This document shows positions 24,350 through 31,236 of a stretch of DNA of 64,000 nt, piece after piece. Numbering within the stretch: position 1 is the first letter of the stretch; each line of letters opens with the position of its first letter. Below the pieces are notes generated by a model, which had not been told where the DNA came from, made no database searches, and saw nothing but the letters and a program-made list of their open reading frames with translations. Position numbers and translations under genes: made by a program. Source of the stretch: an uncultured Prevotellaceae bacterium (GTDB taxonomy: Bacteria; Bacteroidota; Bacteroidia; Bacteroidales; Bacteroidaceae); contig CACYKE010000029.1 of NCBI GenBank assembly GCA_902774925.1, forward strand, positions 16,176 to 80,175. Direction: 5' to 3'.

Positions 24350-25414
24350 ATGACGAGTATAGTTTCGCCATTTATCTATCAGCGCCGCCATGTCGTCAGC
24401 CAGTTCGCTGGTGAAGTCCATCTGCTCGTGGGTCACGGGGTGGACAAACCCCAGCGTCTTAGCATGCAGGGCCTGACGCGAACAAAGCTTGAAGCAGTTC
24501 TGGATGTAGGCCTTATAGGATGCCGTACGCTCGCCTCGCAGAATTTCCGTACCACCATAGCGCTCGTCGGCAAACAGCGGATGACCAATATGCTTCATGT
24601 GAGCCCTAATCTGATGTGTACGACCAGTTTCCAAACGACACTCCACCAATGTGGTATAGCCGTAGCGCTCGAGCACCCGATAGTGAGTGACGGCAGTTTT
24701 GCCGACATCCCCTCCTGCAGGGAATACCGCCATGCGTTGGCGGTCACGCGGATCGCGTCCGATATTGCCCTCAATACGTCCAGTGTCCTCTGTGAAGTTG
24801 CCCCATACCAAAGCGACATAGCTGCGATGCGTGTCATGATTAAAGAACTGCGCTCCCAATTCCGTCTTGGCATCAGGGGTTTTGGCAACGACAAGCAGTC
24901 CACTGGTATCTTTGTCAATACGGTGAACCAGTCCTACGCTGGGATCGTTTGGGTCATAGCTGGGCAAATTGCGCAAATGCCATGCAATGGCGTTGACCAA
25001 CGTCCCATGAAAATTACCCACACCTGGGTGTACTACCAGTCCCGCTGGTTTGTTGATGACCATCAGCTGGTCGTCTTCATAAACCACATCAAGGGGAATA
25101 TCCTCGGGTTCGATGGTGGTATCGTAGTGCGGGCGGTCGAGCATCAAAGTAATGACATCTCCTGCGCGCACCTTATAGTTACTCTTGACGGGTTTACCGT
25201 TGACGTGAACAAAACCTGCATCGGCCGCTTTCTGGATGCGGTTACGGGAAGAATGCTGCACATGCTCAGACATGTATTTGTCGATACGCACAGGTTCCTG
25301 ACCGCGATCCACCTCCATGCGCAGATGCTCGTAGAGCTGGCTATCGCCCTCTTCGTCAAGGCTCAGTGCGACGTCGTCCAGAAGGTCCTGTGGCTTATCG
25401 ATTATGTCTGTCAT
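24344..25414 (-). CDS. rluD: RluD-type 23S rRNA pseudouridine synthase
   Basis: The 356-aa protein has an N-terminal S4 RNA-binding domain ('RIDKYMSEHVQHSSRNRIQKA') and the RluA-family catalytic domain. The active-site aspartate is in 'LVHRIDKDTSGLLVVAKT'. RluD isomerises uridines in helix 69 of 23S rRNA; other RluA-type targets are possible. It starts 6 bp downstream of the PASTA gene and belongs to the same transcript. Confidence 0.93.
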   Translation of the reverse strand: MTDIIDKPQDLLDDVALSLDEEGDSQLYEHLRMEVDRGQEPVRIDKYMSEHVQHSSRNRIQKAADAGFVHVNGKPVKSNYKVRAGDVITLMLDRPHYDTTIEPEDIPLDVVYEDDQLMVINKPAGLVVHPGVGNFHGTLVNAIAWHLRNLPSYDPNDPSVGLVHRIDKDTSGLLVVAKTPDAKTELGAQFFNHDTHRSYVALVWGNFTEDTGRIEGNIGRDPRDRQRMAVFPAGGDVGKTAVTHYRVLERYGYTTLVECRLETGRTHQIRAHMKHIGHPLFADERYGGTEILRGERTASYKAYIQNCFKLCSRQALHAKTLGFVHPVTHEQMDFTSELADDMAALIDKWRNYTRHN

Positions 25415-25420
25415 AATGAT

Positions 25421-26080
25421 TTATTCTCCTACAACAGGTTCGGTTACCTCCTCAAAATCGTCGGCAAGATTTTCTTGGGGTTCAGCATACGACTGGTCCA
25501 CATATTCAACATCGTCCAAATCGTTGATAGTGCCTCCGCCCACAAGCAAGGTCAACGGATAGTCAATGGGAATACGGTCACCATTCGAAACACGACGGCC
25601 GCGACATACAATACCATAGACCCAGTCACGCTCGCCAGGCACCGTTTGCGCTGGTAACAGGCGGAAGCCCATAGCCATCAGTTTGGCTTCTGCCTCGCGA
25701 ACACTGGAGTTATCGACAATGTCAGGAATGGTAAACGACGGTGATGACGGTGAGTTTACCGTCACATAGATGATATGTCCCTGCTTTACCTTCGTACCGT
25801 TGCCTGGTGTCTGAGCCAGGATACAGTCGGCAGGCAGGGTCTTGTTATAGCCAGAGTCACTGACCAGAATAATTAATCCCTCCTGTTCCAGCAACAAACG
25901 GGCTTTATTATACGTCATACCCTGAACCTTTGGCACTACAATACCCTCACCATGATGAGTATAGTATTCGAGGCCATACTTTACACCAATGCACAGCAAC
26001 ACCACTACCAGAGCCATTGCCAGCAGGTTTCCCCACAGGTAGAGGCTGCCCATTTTTCCAAAGAATTCCTTCGCGTTCAT
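25421..26080 (-). CDS. PASTA-domain membrane protein
   Basis: The 219-aa protein has a single membrane helix (about residues 13-35, 'LYLWGNLLAMALVVVLLCIGV') and at least two PASTA domains outside it ('VVPKVQGMTYNKARLLLEQEG' and 'TIPDIVDNSSVREAEAKLM'), then an acidic tail. PASTA domains bind peptidoglycan fragments or beta-lactams in kinases and PBPs; here there is no kinase or transpeptidase domain. In Bacteroidetes this gene commonly precedes rluD and ddl, suggesting a link to cell-wall synthesis. It is first in the operon. Confidence 0.88.
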   Translation of the reverse strand: MNAKEFFGKMGSLYLWGNLLAMALVVVLLCIGVKYGLEYYTHHGEGIVVPKVQGMTYNKARLLLEQEGLIILVSDSGYNKTLPADCILAQTPGNGTKVKQGHIIYVTVNSPSSPSFTIPDIVDNSSVREAEAKLMAMGFRLLPAQTVPGERDWVYGIVCRGRRVSNGDRIPIDYPLTLLVGGGTINDLDDVEYVDQSYAEPQENLADDFEEVTEPVVGE

Positions 26081-26103
26081 GAACTATATGCTATTATGAA
26101 GGG

Positions 26104-26111
26104 CAAAATTA
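26104..26111 (-). promoter_or_regulatory. Promoter of the PASTA-rluD-ddl operon (-7 TAATTTTG)
   Basis: On the minus strand TAATTTTG lies 23 bp before the ATG at 26080. No other promoter is evident in this five-gene operon. Confidence 0.6.
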
Positions 26112-26131
26112 CAAAGAAATATTGAGACAAC

Positions 26132-26170
26132 AAAAAAATTGGGTATATTTCTTAGAAAATACACCCAATT
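26132..26170 (-). terminator. Intrinsic terminator after rpmH
   Basis: AATTGGGT pairs with ACCCAATT, extended past one mismatch by TATTT/AAATA, with a six-base loop. On the minus strand the stem is followed by a run of seven T (plus-strand A run at 26132-26138). It separates rpmH from the PASTA operon. Confidence 0.8.
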
Positions 26171-26188
26171 CTTATGCGTGACGATTGA

Positions 26189-26307
26189 TTACTTTCCGTG
26201 ATGCTCGTCAGATACAGTTAACTTCTTACGGCCCTTAGCGCGGCGAGAAGCCAGTACGCGACGACCATTCTTTGTTGCCATGCGCTCGGCTGAAATGTTC
26301 TTTTCAT
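26189..26307 (-). pseudogene. rpmH: Ribosomal protein L34 gene with internal deletion and frameshift
   Basis: From the ATG at 26307 the minus strand reads MKRTFQPS, the universal L34 start. It then passes into another frame, while the rest of L34 ([20 protein letters not shown] and [10 protein letters not shown]) is intact in a different frame from 26281 to the stop at 26189. The missing middle is the NRKRKNKHGFR segment; compared with Bacteroidales L34 about 37 nt are lost, apparently between two GAGC direct repeats. As written, translation gives a 25-aa product of no use. L34 is a universal ribosomal protein, so an assembly error, a recent mutation or a second copy elsewhere must be considered. 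Promoter and terminator are both intact. Confidence 0.85.
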
Positions 26308-26372
26308 TGTTCTATCGTTATTTTATTTGTTGTAATTCGACAATATCCTCCGAAAATCAGAGTTTCGGGCTG

Positions 26373-26380
26373 CAAAATTA
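26373..26380 (-). promoter_or_regulatory. rpmH promoter (-7 TAATTTTG)
   Basis: On the minus strand TAATTTTG lies 65 bp before the rpmH ATG, divergent from the efp promoter. Confidence 0.55.
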
Positions 26381-26453
26381 CATAATAATTTCTAATTGTG
26401 CAAGTTTTGAGCGATTTTTCTCAATAATTTATTCATTTTTCACGGAAAATTCG

Positions 26454-26461
26454 TACCTTTG
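26454..26461 (+). promoter_or_regulatory. efp promoter (-7 TACCTTTG)
   Basis: TACCTTTG matches TAnnTTTG, 43 bp upstream of the efp ATG at 26505. It probably also serves the GT2 and radC genes, which overlap their upstream neighbours. Confidence 0.65.
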
Positions 26462-26504
26462 CACCCGCAAAAGTGACAATTACATTATTAAATAGCTATT
26501 TTTT

Positions 26505-27071
26505 ATGATTAATTCACAAGACATTAAGAAAGGAACAGCCATCCGTATGGACGGTGGCATTTGGGTATGTATTGATTTCCAGCACCGCAAGCCTGGTAAG
26601 GGTAACACCATCATGAACATTAAGCTGAAGAACGTCAGCGACGGCCGTGTACTGGAGCGCCGCTACAACATCGGTGAAAAGTTGGAGGACGTTGTCATCG
26701 AGCACCGCGACTACCAGTACCTCTATGAGGATCAGGAAGGCCGCATCTTCATGAATCAGGAGACTTTCGAGCAGATTCCCATTGCCAACGACCTCGTTAT
26801 CGGTCATGAGTACATGAAGGAAGGCGACGTCGTATCAGTTGTCAGCGACACTACCGACGGTACTATCCTCTATGCTGAGATGCCCGTTAAGACCATCCTG
26901 AAGGTGGTTCACTCTGAGCCTGGTATCAAGGGCGACACTGCTACCAACACCCTGAAGCCCGCTACGCTGGAGACTGGTGTTGAGGTTCGCGTTCCCCTGT
27001 TCATCAACGAGGGTGACCTCATTCAGGTTGACACTCGCGATGGTTCTTATCTGGCTCGCGCTAAGGAGTAA
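26505..27071 (+). CDS. efp: Translation elongation factor P
   Basis: The 188-aa protein has the three beta-barrel domains of EF-P (KOW-like, then two OB folds ending 'VEVRVPLFINEGDLIQVDTRDGSYLARA'). EF-P relieves ribosome stalling at polyproline stretches. The tip residue that is modified in other bacteria is K32 in 'RKPGKGNT'. Its stop codon overlaps the start of the glycosyltransferase gene by one base. Confidence 0.97.
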   Translation: MINSQDIKKGTAIRMDGGIWVCIDFQHRKPGKGNTIMNIKLKNVSDGRVLERRYNIGEKLEDVVIEHRDYQYLYEDQEGRIFMNQETFEQIPIANDLVIGHEYMKEGDVVSVVSDTTDGTILYAEMPVKTILKVVHSEPGIKGDTATNTLKPATLETGVEVRVPLFINEGDLIQVDTRDGSYLARAKE

Positions 27072-28114
27072 TGAAATATTCCATTATCGTACCTGTCTTC
27101 AACCGTCCTGACGAAGTGGACGAGTTGCTGGAGAGCCTTCGCTCCCAAACACTTAAGGACTTCGAGGTGGTGATAGTGGAAGACGGTTCACAGATTCCCT
27201 GCAAGGATGTTTGCGACAAATACGCAAACATCCTTGATTTGCATTATTACTTCAAGGAGAACAGCGGTCCAGGACAGAGCCGCAACTATGGCGTAGAACG
27301 TGCTCATGGCGAGTATGTCATCATTCTCGACTCCGATGCCGTCACCCCTCCGAGCTTTATGCAGGCTATTGACGACGAGCTGAAGCGCCAGCCTACTGAT
27401 GCTTGGGGCGGTCCTGATGCTGCCCACGAGTCGTTCTCTGACATCCAGAAGGCTATTTCGTATGCCATGACCTCGTTCTTCACGACGGGCGGCATTCGTG
27501 GCGGCAAAAAACAGCTCGACAAGAAGTTCTACCCACGCTCGTTCAACCTCGGCGTGCGCCGTGAGGTGTACCAACAGCTAGGCGGATTCACGACAGAGCG
27601 CTTTTCCAAAATGTCGCTTTATGGTGAGGACATAGACTTCAGCCTCCGCATCTATAAGAACGGTTACAGCTGTCGTTTGTTCCCTAAGGCATGGCTGTGG
27701 CACAAGCGCCGTACGGATTTTCGTAAGTTCTGGCGACAGGTATACAATAGCGGTTATGCCCGCATCAACCTCTGGCGCAAATATCCTGAGGCGTTGAAGC
27801 CCGTTCACGCCCTTCCTGCAGTCTTTACGATAGGCGTTATCTTCCTATTCCTATGCTGGCTGGTAGGCGAGGGGTTGTTCAACTTTGGCGTATGGCTTCG
27901 TCCTGAAGAGCATTGGTACCAGCAGGTGGGTCTGTGGCTGAGTTGTCTGGCGCTTACACCTCTTATATTATATAGCGCTCTGATTTTCATTGACTCCACT
28001 ATCCGCAACAAGAGTGTGATGGTGGGAATCAAATCCATTCCGGCTGCCTTCATCCAGCTCATTGGCTATGGCGTAGGCTTCTTGGAGTCGTTATTTATGA
28101 AAAAGCATGGATAA
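27071..28114 (+). CDS. Family 2 glycosyltransferase with C-terminal membrane helices
   Basis: The 347-aa protein starts with the GT-A fold (MKYSIIVPVFNRPDEVDELL) and has a DxD-type motif in 'VIILDSDAVTPP' for nucleotide-sugar binding, then two or three membrane helices in the last 90 residues ('FTIGVIFLFLCWLVGEG', 'LSCLALTPLILYSALIF'). It would transfer a sugar to a lipid or surface polymer on the inner membrane; the acceptor is unknown. The gene carries a perfect 14-bp inverted repeat in its coding region. It overlaps efp by 1 bp and radC by 8 bp. Confidence 0.88.
   Translation: MKYSIIVPVFNRPDEVDELLESLRSQTLKDFEVVIVEDGSQIPCKDVCDKYANILDLHYYFKENSGPGQSRNYGVERAHGEYVIILDSDAVTPPSFMQAIDDELKRQPTDAWGGPDAAHESFSDIQKAISYAMTSFFTTGGIRGGKKQLDKKFYPRSFNLGVRREVYQQLGGFTTERFSKMSLYGEDIDFSLRIYKNGYSCRLFPKAWLWHKRRTDFRKFWRQVYNSGYARINLWRKYPEALKPVHALPAVFTIGVIFLFLCWLVGEGLFNFGVWLRPEEHWYQQVGLWLSCLALTPLILYSALIFIDSTIRNKSVMVGIKSIPAAFIQLIGYGVGFLESLFMKKHG
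27202..27236 (+). repeat. Perfect 14-bp inverted repeat inside the GT2 coding sequence
   Basis: The arm caaggatgtttgcg (27202-27215) and its exact reverse complement (27223-27236) flank a seven-base loop, acaaata. The hairpin encodes the segment CKDVCDKYANILD just after the first GT-A strand-helix unit. Confidence 0.85.
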
Positions 28115-28793
28115 GCTGAACATCAACCAGTGGGCAGAGGAAGACCGTCCGCGCGAGAAACTCATGCGGCTCGGCCCTTCGGCACTGACTGATGCCGAGT
28201 TATTGGCCATACTGGTTGGTTCAGGTTCCACAAAGGAAGATGCCGTGACGCTGATGAGGCATATTCTTGCTGACTGCAACAACAACCTGAATACCTTGGG
28301 AAAACTCACCATTCGCGACCTTTGCAAATATAATGGCGTAGGCGAAGCGAAGGCCATCACCATCCTTGCTGCCTGCGAACTGGGCAAACGTCGACAAAGC
28401 GGGAAACCCGAGGAACGGCCCGACTTAGGTACTGCGACCCTCATCTACAACTACATGCATCCACAATTGCAGGATCTTGACGTTGAAGAGTTCTGGTTGT
28501 TGCTCATGAACCAAAACCACCGCCTCATCAAGCAGATACGTATCTCGCACGGAGGTATCACGGAGACAGCTGTCGACGTTCGTATCATCATCCGCGAGGC
28601 TGTACTCGCCAATGCCACCATGCTAGCCATTTGCCACAATCACCCCTCAGGTTCGTTGCGTCCCAGTCCGATGGACAACGACCTGACTACCAGCATCCAA
28701 CGCGCCTGCCAGCTGATGCGCATCAAATTTCTCGACCACGTCATCATCACCGACGGAGCCTACTACAGCTATTGCGAAACAGGTCGTGTTTGA
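28107..28793 (+). CDS. radC: RadC/JAB-domain protein
   Basis: The 228-aa protein has an N-terminal helix-hairpin-helix region ('LCKYNGVGEAKAITILAACELG') and the JAB/MPN metalloprotease-like domain with H177-N-H179 in 'ICHNHPSGSLRPSPMDND', the JAMM metal site. RadC proteins are named for DNA repair, but that role is disputed; the structure suggests a nuclease or protease. It overlaps the upstream GT2 gene by 8 bp, and its 3' end overlaps the convergent PBP gene by 25 bp. Confidence 0.92.
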   Translation: MDKLNINQWAEEDRPREKLMRLGPSALTDAELLAILVGSGSTKEDAVTLMRHILADCNNNLNTLGKLTIRDLCKYNGVGEAKAITILAACELGKRRQSGKPEERPDLGTATLIYNYMHPQLQDLDVEEFWLLLMNQNHRLIKQIRISHGGITETAVDVRIIIREAVLANATMLAICHNHPSGSLRPSPMDNDLTTSIQRACQLMRIKFLDHVIITDGAYYSYCETGRV

Positions 28794-29911
28794 TTGATGC
28801 TCTTGGCTTCGAGGCGTTTGGCACGCGCTTCGGACTGAGTAGAAAGTTTACCCTTCAGATATTGTTCAATGATGAGTGCGGCCATAGGAGCGGCGAGGTC
28901 GGCACCGAAACCTCCATGTTCAACGTACACACTGACGGCAATCTTTGGGTCGTTCATCGGCGCAAAGGCGATGAATGCCGAGTGGTCAGCACCAGGATTC
29001 TCGACAGTTCCCGTCTTGCCACAAATAGGATACGTGGTGCGGATGCCGGCAGCCGTACCCTTCTCTACAGCCAATCGCATACCCTCCACAACAGGTGCAT
29101 AAGCCTCTGGCACCACCTTCGTCTGACGACGGGTGAGATAACGCTGGTTCTTCGTGTCCTTATGGATATGCGGTACGTAGAACCACCCGCGATTGGCAAT
29201 GGTAACAGCAAGGTTGCATAACTGCAGGGGCGTCAACGTGACGTCGCCCTGACCCATACCTGCCCACCAGATGGTCTTTCCGTCCCAGCCCTTCGGATAG
29301 CGACGGTTCAGGTAGTCGGCACCAGCCAACAGACCACCCTGTTCACCCGCAATGTCAATATGCATAGGGCCGCCCAGTCCCATCGACTGCATATAGCTGC
29401 GCCATGTGGTGATAGCCTCGTCGCGCGTCTCATACATAAAGTCATCGTTGATCATCGACGCAAAGGTCATCAGGAACCACGTATTGCACGACTGTGCCAG
29501 CGCATCCTTCAGTTTCAGAGGCGAGCGATGTTGATGACAACCCACCTTGATATTACCATCCGTCACGCCATTCTCACACTTCACGCTGGTCTCAGAAGTG
29601 ATACTGCCCTCGGAGAGCATCACCAGTGCCTGCGCCGTCTTAAACGTCGAACCAGGAGCTTGCGGTTTCCCGATGGCCTGACGGACATCACTGCCCTGAG
29701 GGGTGTTCGTCGCCAGACAGAGTATTTCTCCATTGGCAGGATTAATCGCCACAATGGCTCCAGTCTTCCCTTTCAGCAGACGTTCGCCCAATTGTTGCAG
29801 CAAAGGTCGCAGCGTCAATGGTCCATCCGTCGGCAGTTCTTGTGCGTTCAGTGACCAGCTCGTCATGAACAGCATGACGAATGATAAAAAAAAGCGATAT
29901 TTGTGTTCCAT
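28769..29911 (-). CDS. Short penicillin-binding transpeptidase
   Basis: The 380-aa protein has a signal peptide (about residues 1-23) and one penicillin-binding transpeptidase domain with all three active-site motifs: S88-T-F-K91, S141-C-N143 and K299-T-G301-T. It lacks the N-terminal dimerisation domain of class B PBPs (which are about 600 aa), so it is a stripped-down periplasmic D,D-transpeptidase. A class D beta-lactamase-like activity is also possible given the fold, but motif spacing and 'GMGQGDVTLTPLQLC' look PBP-like. The ATG at 29911 begins the signal peptide; a longer reading to 29950 would cross the promoter. Confidence 0.83.
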   Translation of the reverse strand: MEHKYRFFLSFVMLFMTSWSLNAQELPTDGPLTLRPLLQQLGERLLKGKTGAIVAINPANGEILCLATNTPQGSDVRQAIGKPQAPGSTFKTAQALVMLSEGSITSETSVKCENGVTDGNIKVGCHQHRSPLKLKDALAQSCNTWFLMTFASMINDDFMYETRDEAITTWRSYMQSMGLGGPMHIDIAGEQGGLLAGADYLNRRYPKGWDGKTIWWAGMGQGDVTLTPLQLCNLAVTIANRGWFYVPHIHKDTKNQRYLTRRQTKVVPEAYAPVVEGMRLAVEKGTAAGIRTTYPICGKTGTVENPGADHSAFIAFAPMNDPKIAVSVYVEHGGFGADLAAPMAALIIEQYLKGKLSTQSEARAKRLEAKSINQTRPVSQ

Positions 29912-29938
29912 TTTTATTGTTGTCGCGTATATTTGTTG

Positions 29939-29946
29939 CAAAGATA
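29939..29946 (-). promoter_or_regulatory. Promoter of the short PBP gene (-7 TATCTTTG)
   Basis: On the minus strand TATCTTTG lies 27 bp before the ATG at 29911, divergent from the Rid gene promoter. Confidence 0.65.
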
Positions 29947-30009
29947 GCACTTATAGTCGACAAAACGAAATAAAAAACATTTTTATTTTGCTATGTGCTC
30001 ACTTTTTTG

Positions 30010-30017
30010 TACCTTTG
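30010..30017 (+). promoter_or_regulatory. Promoter of the Rid-family gene (-7 TACCTTTG)
   Basis: TACCTTTG fits the consensus and lies 19 bp before the ATG at 30037. This also argues against the longer reading of the gene from 29995. Confidence 0.65.
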
Positions 30018-30036
30018 GCGGCGAAAAGAAAAAACA

Positions 30037-31182
30037 ATGGACAAGCAAGTATCAAAAATAGACTTTGAAAATGCTCGTGCCGAGGTGTTCTGCTTTGACA
30101 ACGGCACGGAGGTAAAGGAATATCACGTGATGATTCACGTGAGCAAAAAGGGACTGACGTATGCCAAGCAGTTAGAGGCAATGATGGACGCATACAATGG
30201 TTTGCTGGACCAGCTTCCAGGACGTCCGCAGGCAGTGTTCAAGCGTTATTTCCTGAGTGACGCTGCCAATCAGGCTGAGGACATATTCGCTTCGGATATG
30301 ACCCCATGTGCCAAGAGCGTCATCCAGCAAGCGCCTCTCGACGGTACAAAGATTGCTTTGTGGGTTTATCTGATGACAGGGGTACAGACAGGAGTAGCCA
30401 GAAGCGGACTCTACGAAGTACGTCACGGACAGTTCCGCCACCTGTGGAACGGCAGTGCCTGCAACCTGGCAGCAAACTCAGAATACCAGATGCGCTTGCT
30501 GTTCAACGAGTACATCATGCAGTTGGCTGAAGAGGGATGTAAACTTTCGGATAACTGCATCCGCACGTGGCTGTTCGTCAACGATATCGACCTGAACTAC
30601 GGTGGTGTCGTCAGAGCGCGCAACCAGGTATTCTTCACCCAGGGGCTTACGCAGCATACCCACTTCATTGCCTCAACGGGCATTGGTGGACGCCAGCAGG
30701 ATCCTAACGTTCTGACGCAGATGGACAATTACGGTATTGCCGGTATCCAACCCGAACAGATACACCATCTCTATGCGCCTACCCACCTGAACCGCACCAG
30801 CGACTATGGTGTCAGCTTCGAGCGAGGCACGCGTGTGGACTATGGTGACCGCACCCACGTCTTCATCTCGGGTACGGCGAGCATCAACAACAAGGGCGAA
30901 ATCATGTTCCCCAAGGATATAGAGCGTCAGACACACCGCCTTTGGGAGAATGTAGAGGCGCTGTTGAAGGAGGCTAATTGCACCTACGACGATGTGGCTC
31001 ACATGATTGTCTATCTGCGCGACGTGTCCGATTACGAACTGGTACGTAACCTCTTCGACGAGCGTTTCCCCGGCAAGCCCTGTGTCATCACCCACGCTGC
31101 AGTATGCCGTCCGGGATGGTTGGTAGAAATGGAATGCATGGCCGTACGCCAAAACGACGACACGACCATGCCTCAATTCTAA
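30037..31182 (+). CDS. Two-domain Rid (YjgF/RutC-like) family protein
   Basis: The 381-aa protein has a C-terminal Rid-like domain ('TASINNKGEIMFPKDIERQTHRLWENVEALLKEAN', 'HMIVYLRDVSDYELVRNLF') and an N-terminal region of about 230 residues related to the fold of chorismatase-like YjgF proteins. Classical RidA proteins are about 130 aa and deaminate reactive enamines; a duplicated or extended architecture suggests a different substrate. No biosynthetic partner is next to it. The ATG at 30037 follows the promoter and precedes a clean cytoplasmic N-terminus. A strong terminator follows the gene. Confidence 0.75.
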   Translation: MDKQVSKIDFENARAEVFCFDNGTEVKEYHVMIHVSKKGLTYAKQLEAMMDAYNGLLDQLPGRPQAVFKRYFLSDAANQAEDIFASDMTPCAKSVIQQAPLDGTKIALWVYLMTGVQTGVARSGLYEVRHGQFRHLWNGSACNLAANSEYQMRLLFNEYIMQLAEEGCKLSDNCIRTWLFVNDIDLNYGGVVRARNQVFFTQGLTQHTHFIASTGIGGRQQDPNVLTQMDNYGIAGIQPEQIHHLYAPTHLNRTSDYGVSFERGTRVDYGDRTHVFISGTASINNKGEIMFPKDIERQTHRLWENVEALLKEANCTYDDVAHMIVYLRDVSDYELVRNLFDERFPGKPCVITHAAVCRPGWLVEMECMAVRQNDDTTMPQF

Positions 31183-31198
31183 TTGTTACAAAAATATT

Positions 31199-31236
31199 AG
31201 AGGGTGTCAATTTGATGTTGACACCCTCTTTCTTTT
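31199..31236. terminator. Bidirectional intrinsic terminator
   Basis: A perfect 12-bp stem, AGAGGGTGTCAA with TTGACACCCTCT, has a seven-base loop (31211-31217) and a following T-rich run (ttctttt). It sits between the convergent Rid and DUF349 genes and would stop transcription from both sides. Confidence 0.9.

Noticed and set aside
24269-25657. 462-codon plus-strand frame across ddl, rluD and PASTA genes
   Set aside because: It spans three recognisable minus-strand genes and shows no family similarity; composition is that of an antisense frame.
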